Shown piece by piece: positions 36,068-45,166 of a stretch of 64,000 bases of DNA. The notes beneath the pieces are model-generated. The model worked only from the letters and a program-made list of their open reading frames with translations, did not search any database and was not told the DNA's origin. The stretch is from NCBI RefSeq assembly GCF_900156625.1, contig NZ_FTOB01000008.1, forward strand, positions 62,001 through 126,000, written 5' to 3'. The position numbers and the translations under genes are program-made. The DNA is from Zobellia uliginosa (GTDB lineage: Bacteria > Bacteroidota > Bacteroidia > Flavobacteriales > Flavobacteriaceae). Within the stretch, counting starts at the first letter, position 1; each line of letters begins with the position of its first letter.

Positions 36068-39000
36068 TTATGAAGCCGATTGTACTGTTTCCGTAAACGG
36101 AGCCATGGCCTTTAGTGCTTTGTCGACCGAGGTGATCCTTTCGAATACCAATAACAGCCTAAGGCCGTTTCGGGTCTGTTTTTCCTTGATCTTGCAATGT
36201 TGTGGATGGCTTTGTACAAATCGTAGGACCTTGGTAAAAACGGAACTTTGATAAAAGTCCGACTCTTGGTCCGAGATAAAGTAACCGATGAGTTTTCCTT
36301 TTTTCATGACGACTTTTTCGATACCGATACTGTTCGCTATCCATTTGATACGTACCGAATTGAGTAAGTCTTCGGCTTCGGTCGGAAGCTCTCCGAAACG
36401 GTCGACCAGTTGGGCTTCGAACTTTTGAAGGTTTTCCTCCTCGTTAATGTCGTTCAGGTCGGTGTACAGTGTAAGTCGCTCCGTTATGTTGTTGATATAG
36501 TCATCGGGAAAGAGCAGTTGAAAGTCTGAATCGAGCTGTGTTTCCTTTACAAATACTTTTTGCTGGTGGCCTTCGACCTCTTCGTAAAGGTCCTTGAACT
36601 CGTTCTCTTTTAGTTCGTCAATGGCTTCGGCCAATATCTTTTGATAGGTTTCAAAACCGATTTCATTGATAAAGCCACTCTGTTCACCTCCGAGTAAATC
36701 TCCGGCCCCTCTAATTTCAAGGTCTTTCATGGCGATATTAAAACCGCTGCCCAATTCGGTAAATTGGGCCAAGGCCTCAATCCGTTTTCTGGCTTCTGCC
36801 GTCATGGATTCATAAGGAGGGGTAATAAAGTAGCAAAAGGCCTTTTTATTGCTACGCCCGACCCGACCGCGCATTTGGTGCAGGTCGCTCAGTCCGAAAT
36901 TGTTCGCGTTGTTGATAAAAATGGTGTTCGCATTGGTAACGTCAAGACCACTTTCAATGATCGTGGTGGAAACGAGTACGTCAAATTCGCCGTTCATAAA
37001 AGAAAGCATGAGGGCTTCAAGTTTCTTGCCGTCCATTTGGCCATGGCCGATACCTACTTTGGCGTCGGGGACAAGCCGTTGGATCATACCGGCGACTTCT
37101 TTTATGTTTTCGATACGGTTATGGATAAAGAAAACCTGTCCGCCGCGGTCTATTTCATATCTGATGGCATCGCGTATGACTTCTTCGCCAAAACGAATGA
37201 CCCTACTTTCAATGGGGTAGCGGTTGGGCGGGGCCGTTTTTATGACCGAAAGGTCACGTGCCGCCATTAAGCTGAACTGCAAGGTTCTTGGTATAGGCGT
37301 CGCCGTTAGGGTAAGGACGTCTACATTTTCCTTGATAGATTTCAATTTGTCTTTTACTGCAACCCCGAATTTCTGTTCTTCATCGACAATGAGTAGGCCC
37401 AGGTCTTTGAATTTTACGTTTTTGTTTACCAGTTGGTGGGTACCGATAATGATGTCTACTTGCCCCGATTCAAGTTTGGCCAAAGTCTCCTTACGTTCCT
37501 TTGCGGTTCTAAAACGGTTCAGGTAATCTACGGTTACGGGCATTTCTTTTAAACGCTCGCTAAATGTGCGGTGATGCTGAAAGGCGAGGATGGTGGTAGG
37601 AACGAGTACGGCAACCTGTTTTCCGTTATCTACGGCCTTGAAAGCGGCGCGAATGGCCACTTCGGTCTTTCCGAAGCCTACATCGCCACAGATAAGGCGG
37701 TCCATGGGGCGTTCGCTTTCCATGTCTTTTTTGAACTCTTCGGTAGCCTTGCTCTGGTCTGGGGTGTCCTCATAAATAAAGGAGGCTTCGAGTTCGTTTT
37801 GTAAGTAGCTGTCGGGGGCGTACTGAAATCCTTTTTCCAAACGTCGTTTGGCATAGATTTTAATAAGGTCGAAAGCAATTTTCTTGACCCTGCTCTTGGT
37901 TTTTTGCTTGAGTTTTTTCCAAGCGGCAGAACCCAATTTGTATATTTTGGGAACCGTTCCGTCCTTTCCGTTGAATTTTGATATTTTGTGGAGGGAATGA
38001 ATGCTGACATAGAGGATGTCGCGTTCACCGTACATTAATTTGATGGCCTCTTGTTTTTTACCTTCTACATCTATTTTTTGAAGTCCCCCAAATTTCCCGA
38101 TACCGTGGTCGATATGGGTTACGTAGTCGCCGATTTCAAGCTTGTTGAGCTCTTTGAGGGTAATGGCCTGCTTTTTGGCGTATCCGTTCTTGAGGTTAAA
38201 CTTATGGTAGCGCTCAAAAATTTGATGGTCGGTATAACAGACCAGTTTTTGGTCGTCATCGATGAAACCTTGGTAAATGGGGGTTACTATGGTCTGGTAG
38301 TGCACGTGTTCGTTGACCTCTTCAAAAATAGCCTGAAAACGCTTGGCCTGTTGATCGCTGGCACAGAAAATATAATTCGTATAGCCTTGGTCTTTATAGG
38401 TGTTGAGGTTTTCGATCAGTAAGTCGAACTTTTTATTGAACGAAGGCTGGGGTTTGGTGTTGAACTGTACCGTAACGGCCCCATTGATCAGCTCGGAAGT
38501 CGTAGAGGCCTCTGAGGTCATGAGGGCGAAGGCACCCAGTTGTTTCCTAAAACTATCCGAATTCATAAAAAGCGCTTCGGGTTCTAGGTGCTTGATGTCT
38601 TGCGATAACTTTGAAAAGGCTTCGATGGCCTTTCCAAAGAAATCATCCAAACGGTCAAAAATATAATCGGTGTTTTTGGCGAAAACAATGGTGTCGGAAG
38701 CGACGTATTCTAAAAAGTTCTGTCGTTTCTCCTCCAAAAACTTATTGGCAACGTTGGGAATGACGTTTATCTTGTTCACCTTGTTCGTAGACAGCTGGGT
38801 GTCGACATCGAAGGTGCGGATACTGTCTACTTCGTCGCCAAAGAACTCTATCCGATAGGGTTCGTCGTTAGAAAACGAGAAGACATCGACGATACCACCG
38901 CGAACCGAGAATTCACCAGGTTCGGTAACAAAGTCTACTCTTTTGAACTTGTATTCGAAAAGCACCTCGTTAAGAAAATCGAGGGAAATAGTGTCGTTCA

Positions 39001-39472
39001 ACTTGATTTTAAGCGTATTCTTTTCCAGTTCACGTCGGGTGACCACTTTTTCAAAAAGCGCATCGGGGTAGGTGACGATTATAGCCGGTTTCTTACGGGA
39101 ATTGATACGATTCAGTACTTCGGCACGCAGCAAAACATTGGCGTTGTCGGTCTCTTCAATTTGGTAGGGCCTGCGATAACTGCCCGGGTAGAACAGTACA
39201 TCTTTTTCGCCTACGATCTGTTCGAGGTCGTTCAGGTAATAGGCGGCTTCTTCCTTATCGTTAAAAACTAGGAGGAAAGGTCTTTTTGAATCTTGAAATA
39301 CACTGGCAAAGGCAAATGATAAGGCGGAACCCGAAAGCCCTTTTAATACAATGGCCTGAGCTGTATTTTGATTTTTTTCTGTGTTTGCCGGAAAATTTTG
39401 GGCAATAACGTCCTGCAGTTTTCGCGTTTGCGAAGACTGGGAAAACAGTTGTTGAATTGAAGACTGCGTCAA
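36068..39472 (-). CDS. mfd: Transcription-repair coupling factor Mfd
   Basis: The 1134-residue protein has the full Mfd architecture. It comprises a UvrB-homology N-terminal part, the RNA-polymerase-interacting domain (about 470-540, YVTHIDHGIGKFGG), a RecG-like SF2 motor (GDVGFGKTEVA, DEEQKFGV, TATPIPRTL, QMRGRVGR) and the C-terminal D7 domain. It displaces RNA polymerase stalled at lesions and recruits UvrA. It is transcribed alone; a -7 match TACCTTTG (39584-39577) lies about 105 bp upstream. Confidence 0.97.
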   Translation of the reverse strand: MTQSSIQQLFSQSSQTRKLQDVIAQNFPANTEKNQNTAQAIVLKGLSGSALSFAFASVFQDSKRPFLLVFNDKEEAAYYLNDLEQIVGEKDVLFYPGSYRRPYQIEETDNANVLLRAEVLNRINSRKKPAIIVTYPDALFEKVVTRRELEKNTLKIKLNDTISLDFLNEVLFEYKFKRVDFVTEPGEFSVRGGIVDVFSFSNDEPYRIEFFGDEVDSIRTFDVDTQLSTNKVNKINVIPNVANKFLEEKRQNFLEYVASDTIVFAKNTDYIFDRLDDFFGKAIEAFSKLSQDIKHLEPEALFMNSDSFRKQLGAFALMTSEASTTSELINGAVTVQFNTKPQPSFNKKFDLLIENLNTYKDQGYTNYIFCASDQQAKRFQAIFEEVNEHVHYQTIVTPIYQGFIDDDQKLVCYTDHQIFERYHKFNLKNGYAKKQAITLKELNKLEIGDYVTHIDHGIGKFGGLQKIDVEGKKQEAIKLMYGERDILYVSIHSLHKISKFNGKDGTVPKIYKLGSAAWKKLKQKTKSRVKKIAFDLIKIYAKRRLEKGFQYAPDSYLQNELEASFIYEDTPDQSKATEEFKKDMESERPMDRLICGDVGFGKTEVAIRAAFKAVDNGKQVAVLVPTTILAFQHHRTFSERLKEMPVTVDYLNRFRTAKERKETLAKLESGQVDIIIGTHQLVNKNVKFKDLGLLIVDEEQKFGVAVKDKLKSIKENVDVLTLTATPIPRTLQFSLMAARDLSVIKTAPPNRYPIESRVIRFGEEVIRDAIRYEIDRGGQVFFIHNRIENIKEVAGMIQRLVPDAKVGIGHGQMDGKKLEALMLSFMNGEFDVLVSTTIIESGLDVTNANTIFINNANNFGLSDLHQMRGRVGRSNKKAFCYFITPPYESMTAEARKRIEALAQFTELGSGFNIAMKDLEIRGAGDLLGGEQSGFINEIGFETYQKILAEAIDELKENEFKDLYEEVEGHQQKVFVKETQLDSDFQLLFPDDYINNITERLTLYTDLNDINEEENLQKFEAQLVDRFGELPTEAEDLLNSVRIKWIANSIGIEKVVMKKGKLIGYFISDQESDFYQSSVFTKVLRFVQSHPQHCKIKEKQTRNGLRLLLVFERITSVDKALKAMAPFTETVQSAS

Positions 39473-39576
39473 CCGTTAATTTTTTAATGAACCCGGGCTT
39501 TCGTCCTTTGATGCAATTGCCCGAGATGATACTACCAAAAGCCCAAAGCGAATCGGGTCTTTTATTTATGAGAATG

Positions 39577-39584
39577 CAAAGGTA
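39577..39584 (-). promoter_or_regulatory. Probable -7 box of mfd
   Basis: On the minus strand the octamer is TACCTTTG, an exact TAnnTTTG match in the mfd upstream gap. No clear TTTG -33 box was found. Confidence 0.4.
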
Positions 39585-39768
39585 GCGAACTCATCTTATG
39601 TTTTTGTGTCCGATGAATCGGTTTTTTAGACATTATCACCTTAAAAAATGTAGAAATCGGGTATAGGGTTCATAATCGTGTCGGTTGGGTTAATGGATTT
39701 TACCTAAAAGTGACACCTTGTAGATGCTAAATGTGCACTTAGGACATTTTTTGAAAAAGAATGGGAAT

Positions 39769-41118
39769 ATGAAGGTGAAAAAATATGATGTTTTTGTAAT
39801 CGGAAGTGGTGCGGCGGGACAAACCGTGGCCAAAGCTTGTGTGAAAAACGGACTCACGGTAGGAATGGCCGATAAACGGGAGTATGGGGGTACTTGTGCC
39901 AATAGGGGGTGCGATCCGAAAAAAGTGCTTCTTGGAGCGACCGAAGTAATAGAGCTGAGTGCCAGTCTTATGGGAAAGGGCATCAAAGCGGTTCCGGGGC
40001 TCAGTTGGAAAAAACTGATGCAATACAAGAATCAATTTACCCTTTCTGTACCAAGAACCACTGAAGAAGATTTAAAAACGCTCGGTATTGGCTTATACCA
40101 TCAATCCCCTAAATTTTTAGATGAGCAGACCCTCTCGGTGGAAGGAAAGACCGTAAGGGCCGATAAGATTATAATCGCTACGGGATATGAACCCCGAAAA
40201 CTCCGTTTCAAGGGGGGCAAACATTTGAAAAGCAGTGACGATTTTTTAAGCCAAAAGAAACTACCGAAAAAAATCACGTTTATAGGTGCTGGCTATGTAG
40301 GAATGGAATTTGCCCATATCGCGGCAAGGGCGGGGGCCAAAGTTACGGTAATAGATTCAGGGAAAAGGCCCCTTAAAGCTTTTGATGCCGATTTGGTAGA
40401 TGGGTTAAGGTCGTATTCAAAGGAACTCGGTATCGATTTTGTATTTAATGCCAAAGTCACCAAAGTCGAAAAGGCTAGAAAGAAGGTAAAAGTGTTTTAT
40501 AGGAAAAAGGGAAAGCTTAGGTCGGTAGGAAGCAATGTTGTTTTCAATACCGCAGGACGTGTACCCGCAATCTCGGCATTGCAGCTTGAAAAAGGAAAAG
40601 TGGCCTTCAGTGAAAACGGAATTGAGACAAATGACTATCTGCAGAGCACAAGTAATACGGGTGTCTATGCCTGTGGCGATGTTTCCGATAAGGGATTGCC
40701 GCTTACCCCGCTTTCAGGGATAGAGGGCAGGGTGGTAGCTGTAAATGTCTTAAATGGAAACAAGGAAAAAATACAAGTGCCGCTTACCCCATCAGTGGTA
40801 TACACCTTGCCGAACCTTGCTTCGGTAGGGTACTCGGAGGAGGAAGCCACAAGTCGGTACAAGAATGTGGAAGTCAAATTCGAATCGGTCCCTTCTTGGT
40901 TCAATGCCCGAAGGGTGAATGCCGGGGTGTACGCCTATAAGATTATCTTGAACCAGCGTACCCAGAAAATTGTGGGAGCCCATTTATTAGGGCCTAATTC
41001 CGGTGAGACCATAAATTTATTCGCCATGGCCATAGGCCAAGGTATGACTGCCGAGCAAATTAAACAGACGGTTTTTACTTACCCATCGTGGTCGAACGAT
41101 ATTAAATCTATGGTGTAG
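39769..41118 (+). CDS. Pyridine-nucleotide disulfide oxidoreductase lacking the usual His-Glu pair
   Basis: Starting at the ATG before KVKKYDVFVIGSGAAG, the protein is 449 residues. It has an FAD motif GSGAAG (12-17), a redox-active disulfide C-x4-C (Cys43, Cys48, in GGTCANRGC), an NAD(P) motif GAGYVGMEFAHIA and the central CGDVS. It resembles dihydrolipoamide dehydrogenase/glutathione reductase proteins. The C-terminal region where those enzymes have a His-Pro...Glu motif reads TYPSWSND, so the catalytic base His is a Tyr and the Glu is missing. The electron acceptor is therefore uncertain. An in-frame ATG at 39724 would add 15 unlikely residues. Confidence 0.82.
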   Translation: MKVKKYDVFVIGSGAAGQTVAKACVKNGLTVGMADKREYGGTCANRGCDPKKVLLGATEVIELSASLMGKGIKAVPGLSWKKLMQYKNQFTLSVPRTTEEDLKTLGIGLYHQSPKFLDEQTLSVEGKTVRADKIIIATGYEPRKLRFKGGKHLKSSDDFLSQKKLPKKITFIGAGYVGMEFAHIAARAGAKVTVIDSGKRPLKAFDADLVDGLRSYSKELGIDFVFNAKVTKVEKARKKVKVFYRKKGKLRSVGSNVVFNTAGRVPAISALQLEKGKVAFSENGIETNDYLQSTSNTGVYACGDVSDKGLPLTPLSGIEGRVVAVNVLNGNKEKIQVPLTPSVVYTLPNLASVGYSEEEATSRYKNVEVKFESVPSWFNARRVNAGVYAYKIILNQRTQKIVGAHLLGPNSGETINLFAMAIGQGMTAEQIKQTVFTYPSWSNDIKSMV

Positions 41119-41134
41119 TAGAAATCTTGGTTGC

Positions 41135-41935
41135 TCAATGCTTCCGTAACCGCTCCTTTAATTTTTGGGCGGGACTTGTTTTTCGATTTTTCATCGCATG
41201 TGCCATTGAAGAGGTAAATAGGAGAATGGCGGCAACAAGGGCGGAATAGGCAATTGGTTCGTAACTGTCTTTGTGTCGAACGAAAATGGCGATAAAGGCC
41301 CATACGGCAACAAGGGCGAACTCGCGCATGTTCCGTTTCCAGGTTATGGCAAGATTTATGACCGTGGCAATTCCGATAAGAATGATGGTCCATGTTACCT
41401 CGGAAAGCGGAGCGCCTTCCCATCCTAATTTGGTAAGGTAGGCCGATATATTGGCTATGGTCGCTACGGTGATCCATCCGCTGTACAGGCAAATGGGCCA
41501 CCAAACAAAGGCAATGACTTCAATGGGAGCATCCCATCGTTCCATGTTCGTGTTTAAAATGATTTTGATGAGCGAAAAAAGAATACCGAGCATAATTAAA
41601 ACGGAAAGTGCGGTATAATCAAATACAAAGGCCAATACCCATGCGGCATTAAGCATGTTGGCGATATAGAACCAATATTCGGTCTGTGTGATAAAGGGAC
41701 TCTTTTTTTTGCTGAAAAAGGCCCTTCGCACCTGAAAAATAGCGTAGCCTAAAAGGCTTAAGAAGATGACGCCCCAAATGGCAAAGGCATAGGGGGCAGG
41801 AGTGAAGAGGTTGTCGTATCTGCCACTTATTTCGCCAATAGTAGTGTTGTTTAGCCTGTACATTTGTGAAATGTAGTTAACGCCGATTACGAACAGTACC
41901 GAAAACAGGTTGAGTATGGCCAGTTTCTTTTTCAT
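41135..41935 (-). CDS. TspO/MBR-related membrane protein, long form
   Basis: The 266-residue protein has about seven to eight hydrophobic segments, more than the five of canonical TspO (about 160 residues). A TspO-like first part has FTPAPYAFAIWGVIFLSLLGYAIFQ, tryptophans in TM segments and PICLYSGWITVATIANISAYL. It belongs to the tryptophan-rich sensory protein group; ligand and role are unknown. A TACCTTTG -7 match (41957-41950) lies right before the start. It converges with the oxidoreductase gene with 16 bp between stops. Confidence 0.78.
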   Translation of the reverse strand: MKKKLAILNLFSVLFVIGVNYISQMYRLNNTTIGEISGRYDNLFTPAPYAFAIWGVIFLSLLGYAIFQVRRAFFSKKKSPFITQTEYWFYIANMLNAAWVLAFVFDYTALSVLIMLGILFSLIKIILNTNMERWDAPIEVIAFVWWPICLYSGWITVATIANISAYLTKLGWEGAPLSEVTWTIILIGIATVINLAITWKRNMREFALVAVWAFIAIFVRHKDSYEPIAYSALVAAILLFTSSMAHAMKNRKTSPAQKLKERLRKH

Positions 41936-42006
41936 GGAGTGGGTTTTTGCAAAGGTAGGGGACGTGCAAATGGGGCATTGACCCGAATTGAAATAAAATG
42001 GACTGA

Positions 42007-42675
42007 TTAAGGGCGTTTTCGTCGTCGCGATGCTTTAAACTGTACTTGAAAGACCTCTTCTTCGGTCAGGGCGTAAACTTCGTGGTCTGCCAGAGGTTCC
42101 AATATGTGGGTGCCGGTAAAGGTCCCGAAAGCGGGCAAGACCATCTGGTGGGCAGATTTAAAAAAACAGGCTAAACGTATCGATTGTCGCCCCATACCCT
42201 GAAGGCGAACCGCAGGATGTATATGGCCGCAAAAATTAAAACAAGCCTCCCGTTCTTCTGGGTGGTGCGTCAATAAAAAACCATCTAGTTGTATTTCCGA
42301 AACAACCCGTATTCCCAAATCTTCATATTTGAGAGGGGAAATGATATCGTGATTGCCGGCTACCAAGATAATTTCAGGAATAACGGTACTAACCCATCCT
42401 TCAAATAACTGCCATTCTTTGTTCAAGGCGGAATGAAAGAGGTCGCCCATAAAGACAATCACCTGGGGTTGAAACAGGTCGATGGCCTTGTCCATTTTTT
42501 TAAAATTGGTTTGTACTGCCGCTTGTGGTACGGCCGCCCCAAATTTCCTGAAATGCGAAATCTTCCCGAGATGCACGTCGCTAATGAGCAGCATTGATTT
42601 TTCCTTCCAGAAAAGAACTCCGGACGGATGCATGGTAAAATGTTGATTATTGATGTTGATAGACAGGCTGCTCAC
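42007..42675 (-). CDS. pdeM: Ligase-associated metallophosphoesterase (PdeM)
   Basis: The protein has all calcineurin-type phosphoesterase motifs: ISDVHLGK, MGDLFHS, VAGNHD and CGHIHP. It is the fourth gene of the Lhr-core/ligase/exonuclease/phosphoesterase cassette; homologues were described as Mn-dependent phosphodiesterases of a bacterial nucleic-acid repair cluster. No ATG is near the family start. GTG at 42675 (SSLSININNQHF) is used here; TTG at 42684 is possible. It follows the helicase gene by about 15 bp, so translation is likely coupled. Confidence 0.9.
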   Translation of the reverse strand: MSSLSININNQHFTMHPSGVLFWKEKSMLLISDVHLGKISHFRKFGAAVPQAAVQTNFKKMDKAIDLFQPQVIVFMGDLFHSALNKEWQLFEGWVSTVIPEIILVAGNHDIISPLKYEDLGIRVVSEIQLDGFLLTHHPEEREACFNFCGHIHPAVRLQGMGRQSIRLACFFKSAHQMVLPAFGTFTGTHILEPLADHEVYALTEEEVFQVQFKASRRRKRP

Positions 42676-42690
42676 GGGTGACAAAGGTAT

Positions 42691-45159
42691 CTACTTTTTC
42701 ATCAATAAAGCGGACATACGCTTGATTCGGTCAGCTAACTTTTCACTGGATAATTTCTCACGGCTTAAACGGTCGGTTATCAAGGGAAAGGCAAAGGGCG
42801 TAGCTTTTTTACAGGCTTTCCATACGATTTCCTGTTCGGCAATACGTTCCAAAGACAGTCGCAAACGACCTTCTTCCAGCTGGTGCTGAAAGGTTTCCGT
42901 AAAGGCTTGTTGAAAGAGTAGGTTTTCGGGTTCGTAATCCCTGAAAACTTCAAAAAGCAATTGGGAGTTACTTTGCAGGTGTTTCATCTTAATGCCCTTG
43001 TTCGGGTAACCGGTAAACACCATACCGCTGATAATAGCAATGTCACGAAATTTACGACGTGCCATTTCTGTGGCATTCAGGCTTTTTTGTAAATCGTCCA
43101 GTAAATATTCAGAAGTAAATAAATCATTGTCTATAACCTGTTGTATGTCTATCTCTTGGTCGGAAAGCAATTCAAAGCCATAGTCGTTAAATGCTAGTGA
43201 AAAGGTAATGGGGGATAATAAGCTGATGCGATAGCCCAAAAGACTGCCCATGGCCTCATGTACAAATCGTCCTTCAAAAGGATAGAAAACATGGTGGTAA
43301 CCTTCCCGTGTTTTAAAGGTTTCGATTAAAAATTCATTGGGTTTGGGAACAATACTTTCACGCCGTTGACGCTCGAATATATGGGTTAAAGAACGTATTT
43401 CTACCGATTGGTATTTTTTATCTTCACTGGAAGTATACAGCTCCTCCCTTAGTAATTTAGACATCTGGGCCGATAGGGTCATACGGCTTCCGGACCAGCT
43501 AGAAATTTTATTGGTTTTTTTGGTCGAGTTCCGTACGTGCACTTGCATGTCCTTTATTCTGATAAATTCAAGGTTTCTTCCCGCAAACGTAAAAACATCG
43601 CCTCTATTCAATTTCGAAATAAAGAACTCTTCTATGGAGCCGATATATCCTCCCTTTTGATAACGAACGGTAAGGTTGACATCACCCACAATGGTACCAA
43701 TTTGAAAACGGTGCCGCATGGCCACGCCACGGTTATTCACTTTAAATTTTCCATCTTCTTCAACCGCTACCTTTTTGTATTCATCGTAGGACTCTAAACT
43801 CTGGCTTCCCATTACCAAAAAGTTGAGCAACCATTGCCATTGGTCCAAGGTCAAAGTTTGATAACAGAACGTTTGACGGACTTCCTTATAAATTTCATCG
43901 GGATAAAACCCGTCAGAAATAGCCAGCGTAGTCAAATATTGCAGGAGTACATCGTAGCAGTTGAGGTAGGGCATACGGTCTTCTACTGCATTTTTCTTTA
44001 CAGCTTGCTGCAGGGCTGAAGCTTCAATAAGCTCAATGGCATGGGTGGGTAAAAAGTAAATCACACTTTCCTCCCCAGGGCGATGTCCGCTACGGCCCGC
44101 ACGCTGTAGAAAACGGGCGACCCCTTTGGGTCCTCCTATCTGGATAACGGTCTCTACGGGGGCAAAATCTACCCCTAAATCCAAACTAGAGGTGCAGACC
44201 ACGGCTCTTAACTCTTCGTTTCTTATGGCATTCTCCACCCAATTGCGGGTATCTTTATTAATACTGCCATGATGCATGGCCATATCACCTGCATATTCAG
44301 GATGTTTTTCCAGAATTTTCTGGAACCATATTTCACATTGGCTACGCGTATTTGTGAAAAGAAGGGTAGTTCTGCTGTTGTTGATTATAGGAACAACATC
44401 TTCAAGCAAATGCAACCCTAAATGCCCACGCCACGGGAAGGTTTCCATTTTTTTTGGGATGATGCTCTTAACGGTGATTTTCTTTTTAATATTCGCCTTA
44501 ATCATCACCGAGTTTTCCAAGGCTTCCGTTTCGGGGCCGAGCAGTACATCCCGTGCCTGTTCCAGATTGCCTATGGTTGCCGAAATTCCCCAAATACGAA
44601 GGTCTTTTGAAATGGTTTTTAATCGGGATAAGGCCAATTCCATCTGAACGCCACGTTTGGTGCCCAGCAGTTCGTGCCACTCGTCAACTACAATAGCGGA
44701 ACAGTCTTTGAAAATTTTATCGTAGCCTTTTGTGGCCAATAAGAGTTGTAGGCTTTCGGGCGTGGTAATCAACAAATCGGGCATTTGCTTTTTTTGACTC
44801 GCCCGTTCTTTAGTAGTTGTATCCCCAGTGCGGATGCCAACGGTCATTTGCGTTTCCAAATCGGCAGTGACACGTTCTGCGGATTGTCTAATTTCTTGGG
44901 AAAGGGCACGTAATGGGGTAATCCATATCGCTTTTAATCCTTTTTTGTGCTTGGTCTTGTACTGTGGATTGTTTTTAATGTAGTTTAGAACAATAGGAAA
45001 CCAAAGGGCATAGGTTTTACCACTGCCTGTTGGCGCGTTCAATAGTCCGTTTTTACCCTGAAGGAAGGCTTTCCAAGTATCTTTTTGAAACTTGAAAGGC
45101 TTCCAGTTCTGTTGGTCGAACCAATTTTGGGCAATATGGTAGAGTTCTTTTCTCTTCAT
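42691..45159 (-). CDS. Ligase-associated Lhr-core DNA helicase
   Basis: The 822-residue SF2 helicase has motif I APTGSGKT (42-49), motif II DEWH (159-162), SATIGN and the C-terminal motor motif QRAGRSGHRPG, followed by the winged-helix and Lhr-core domains. It lacks the long C-terminal extension of full Lhr. Lhr-core proteins are 3'-5' ATP-dependent DNA translocases. It lies 7 bp after the ligase gene in the cassette, implying a repair role acting on a nicked or gapped intermediate. Confidence 0.95.
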   Translation of the reverse strand: MKRKELYHIAQNWFDQQNWKPFKFQKDTWKAFLQGKNGLLNAPTGSGKTYALWFPIVLNYIKNNPQYKTKHKKGLKAIWITPLRALSQEIRQSAERVTADLETQMTVGIRTGDTTTKERASQKKQMPDLLITTPESLQLLLATKGYDKIFKDCSAIVVDEWHELLGTKRGVQMELALSRLKTISKDLRIWGISATIGNLEQARDVLLGPETEALENSVMIKANIKKKITVKSIIPKKMETFPWRGHLGLHLLEDVVPIINNSRTTLLFTNTRSQCEIWFQKILEKHPEYAGDMAMHHGSINKDTRNWVENAIRNEELRAVVCTSSLDLGVDFAPVETVIQIGGPKGVARFLQRAGRSGHRPGEESVIYFLPTHAIELIEASALQQAVKKNAVEDRMPYLNCYDVLLQYLTTLAISDGFYPDEIYKEVRQTFCYQTLTLDQWQWLLNFLVMGSQSLESYDEYKKVAVEEDGKFKVNNRGVAMRHRFQIGTIVGDVNLTVRYQKGGYIGSIEEFFISKLNRGDVFTFAGRNLEFIRIKDMQVHVRNSTKKTNKISSWSGSRMTLSAQMSKLLREELYTSSEDKKYQSVEIRSLTHIFERQRRESIVPKPNEFLIETFKTREGYHHVFYPFEGRFVHEAMGSLLGYRISLLSPITFSLAFNDYGFELLSDQEIDIQQVIDNDLFTSEYLLDDLQKSLNATEMARRKFRDIAIISGMVFTGYPNKGIKMKHLQSNSQLLFEVFRDYEPENLLFQQAFTETFQHQLEEGRLRLSLERIAEQEIVWKACKKATPFAFPLITDRLSREKLSSEKLADRIKRMSALLMKK

Positions 45160-45166
45160 GTATAGC

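Noticed and set aside
36764-37270. A 168-codon open frame opposite to mfd
   Set aside because: It runs antisense to conserved helicase motifs and shows no ribosome site or family pattern.
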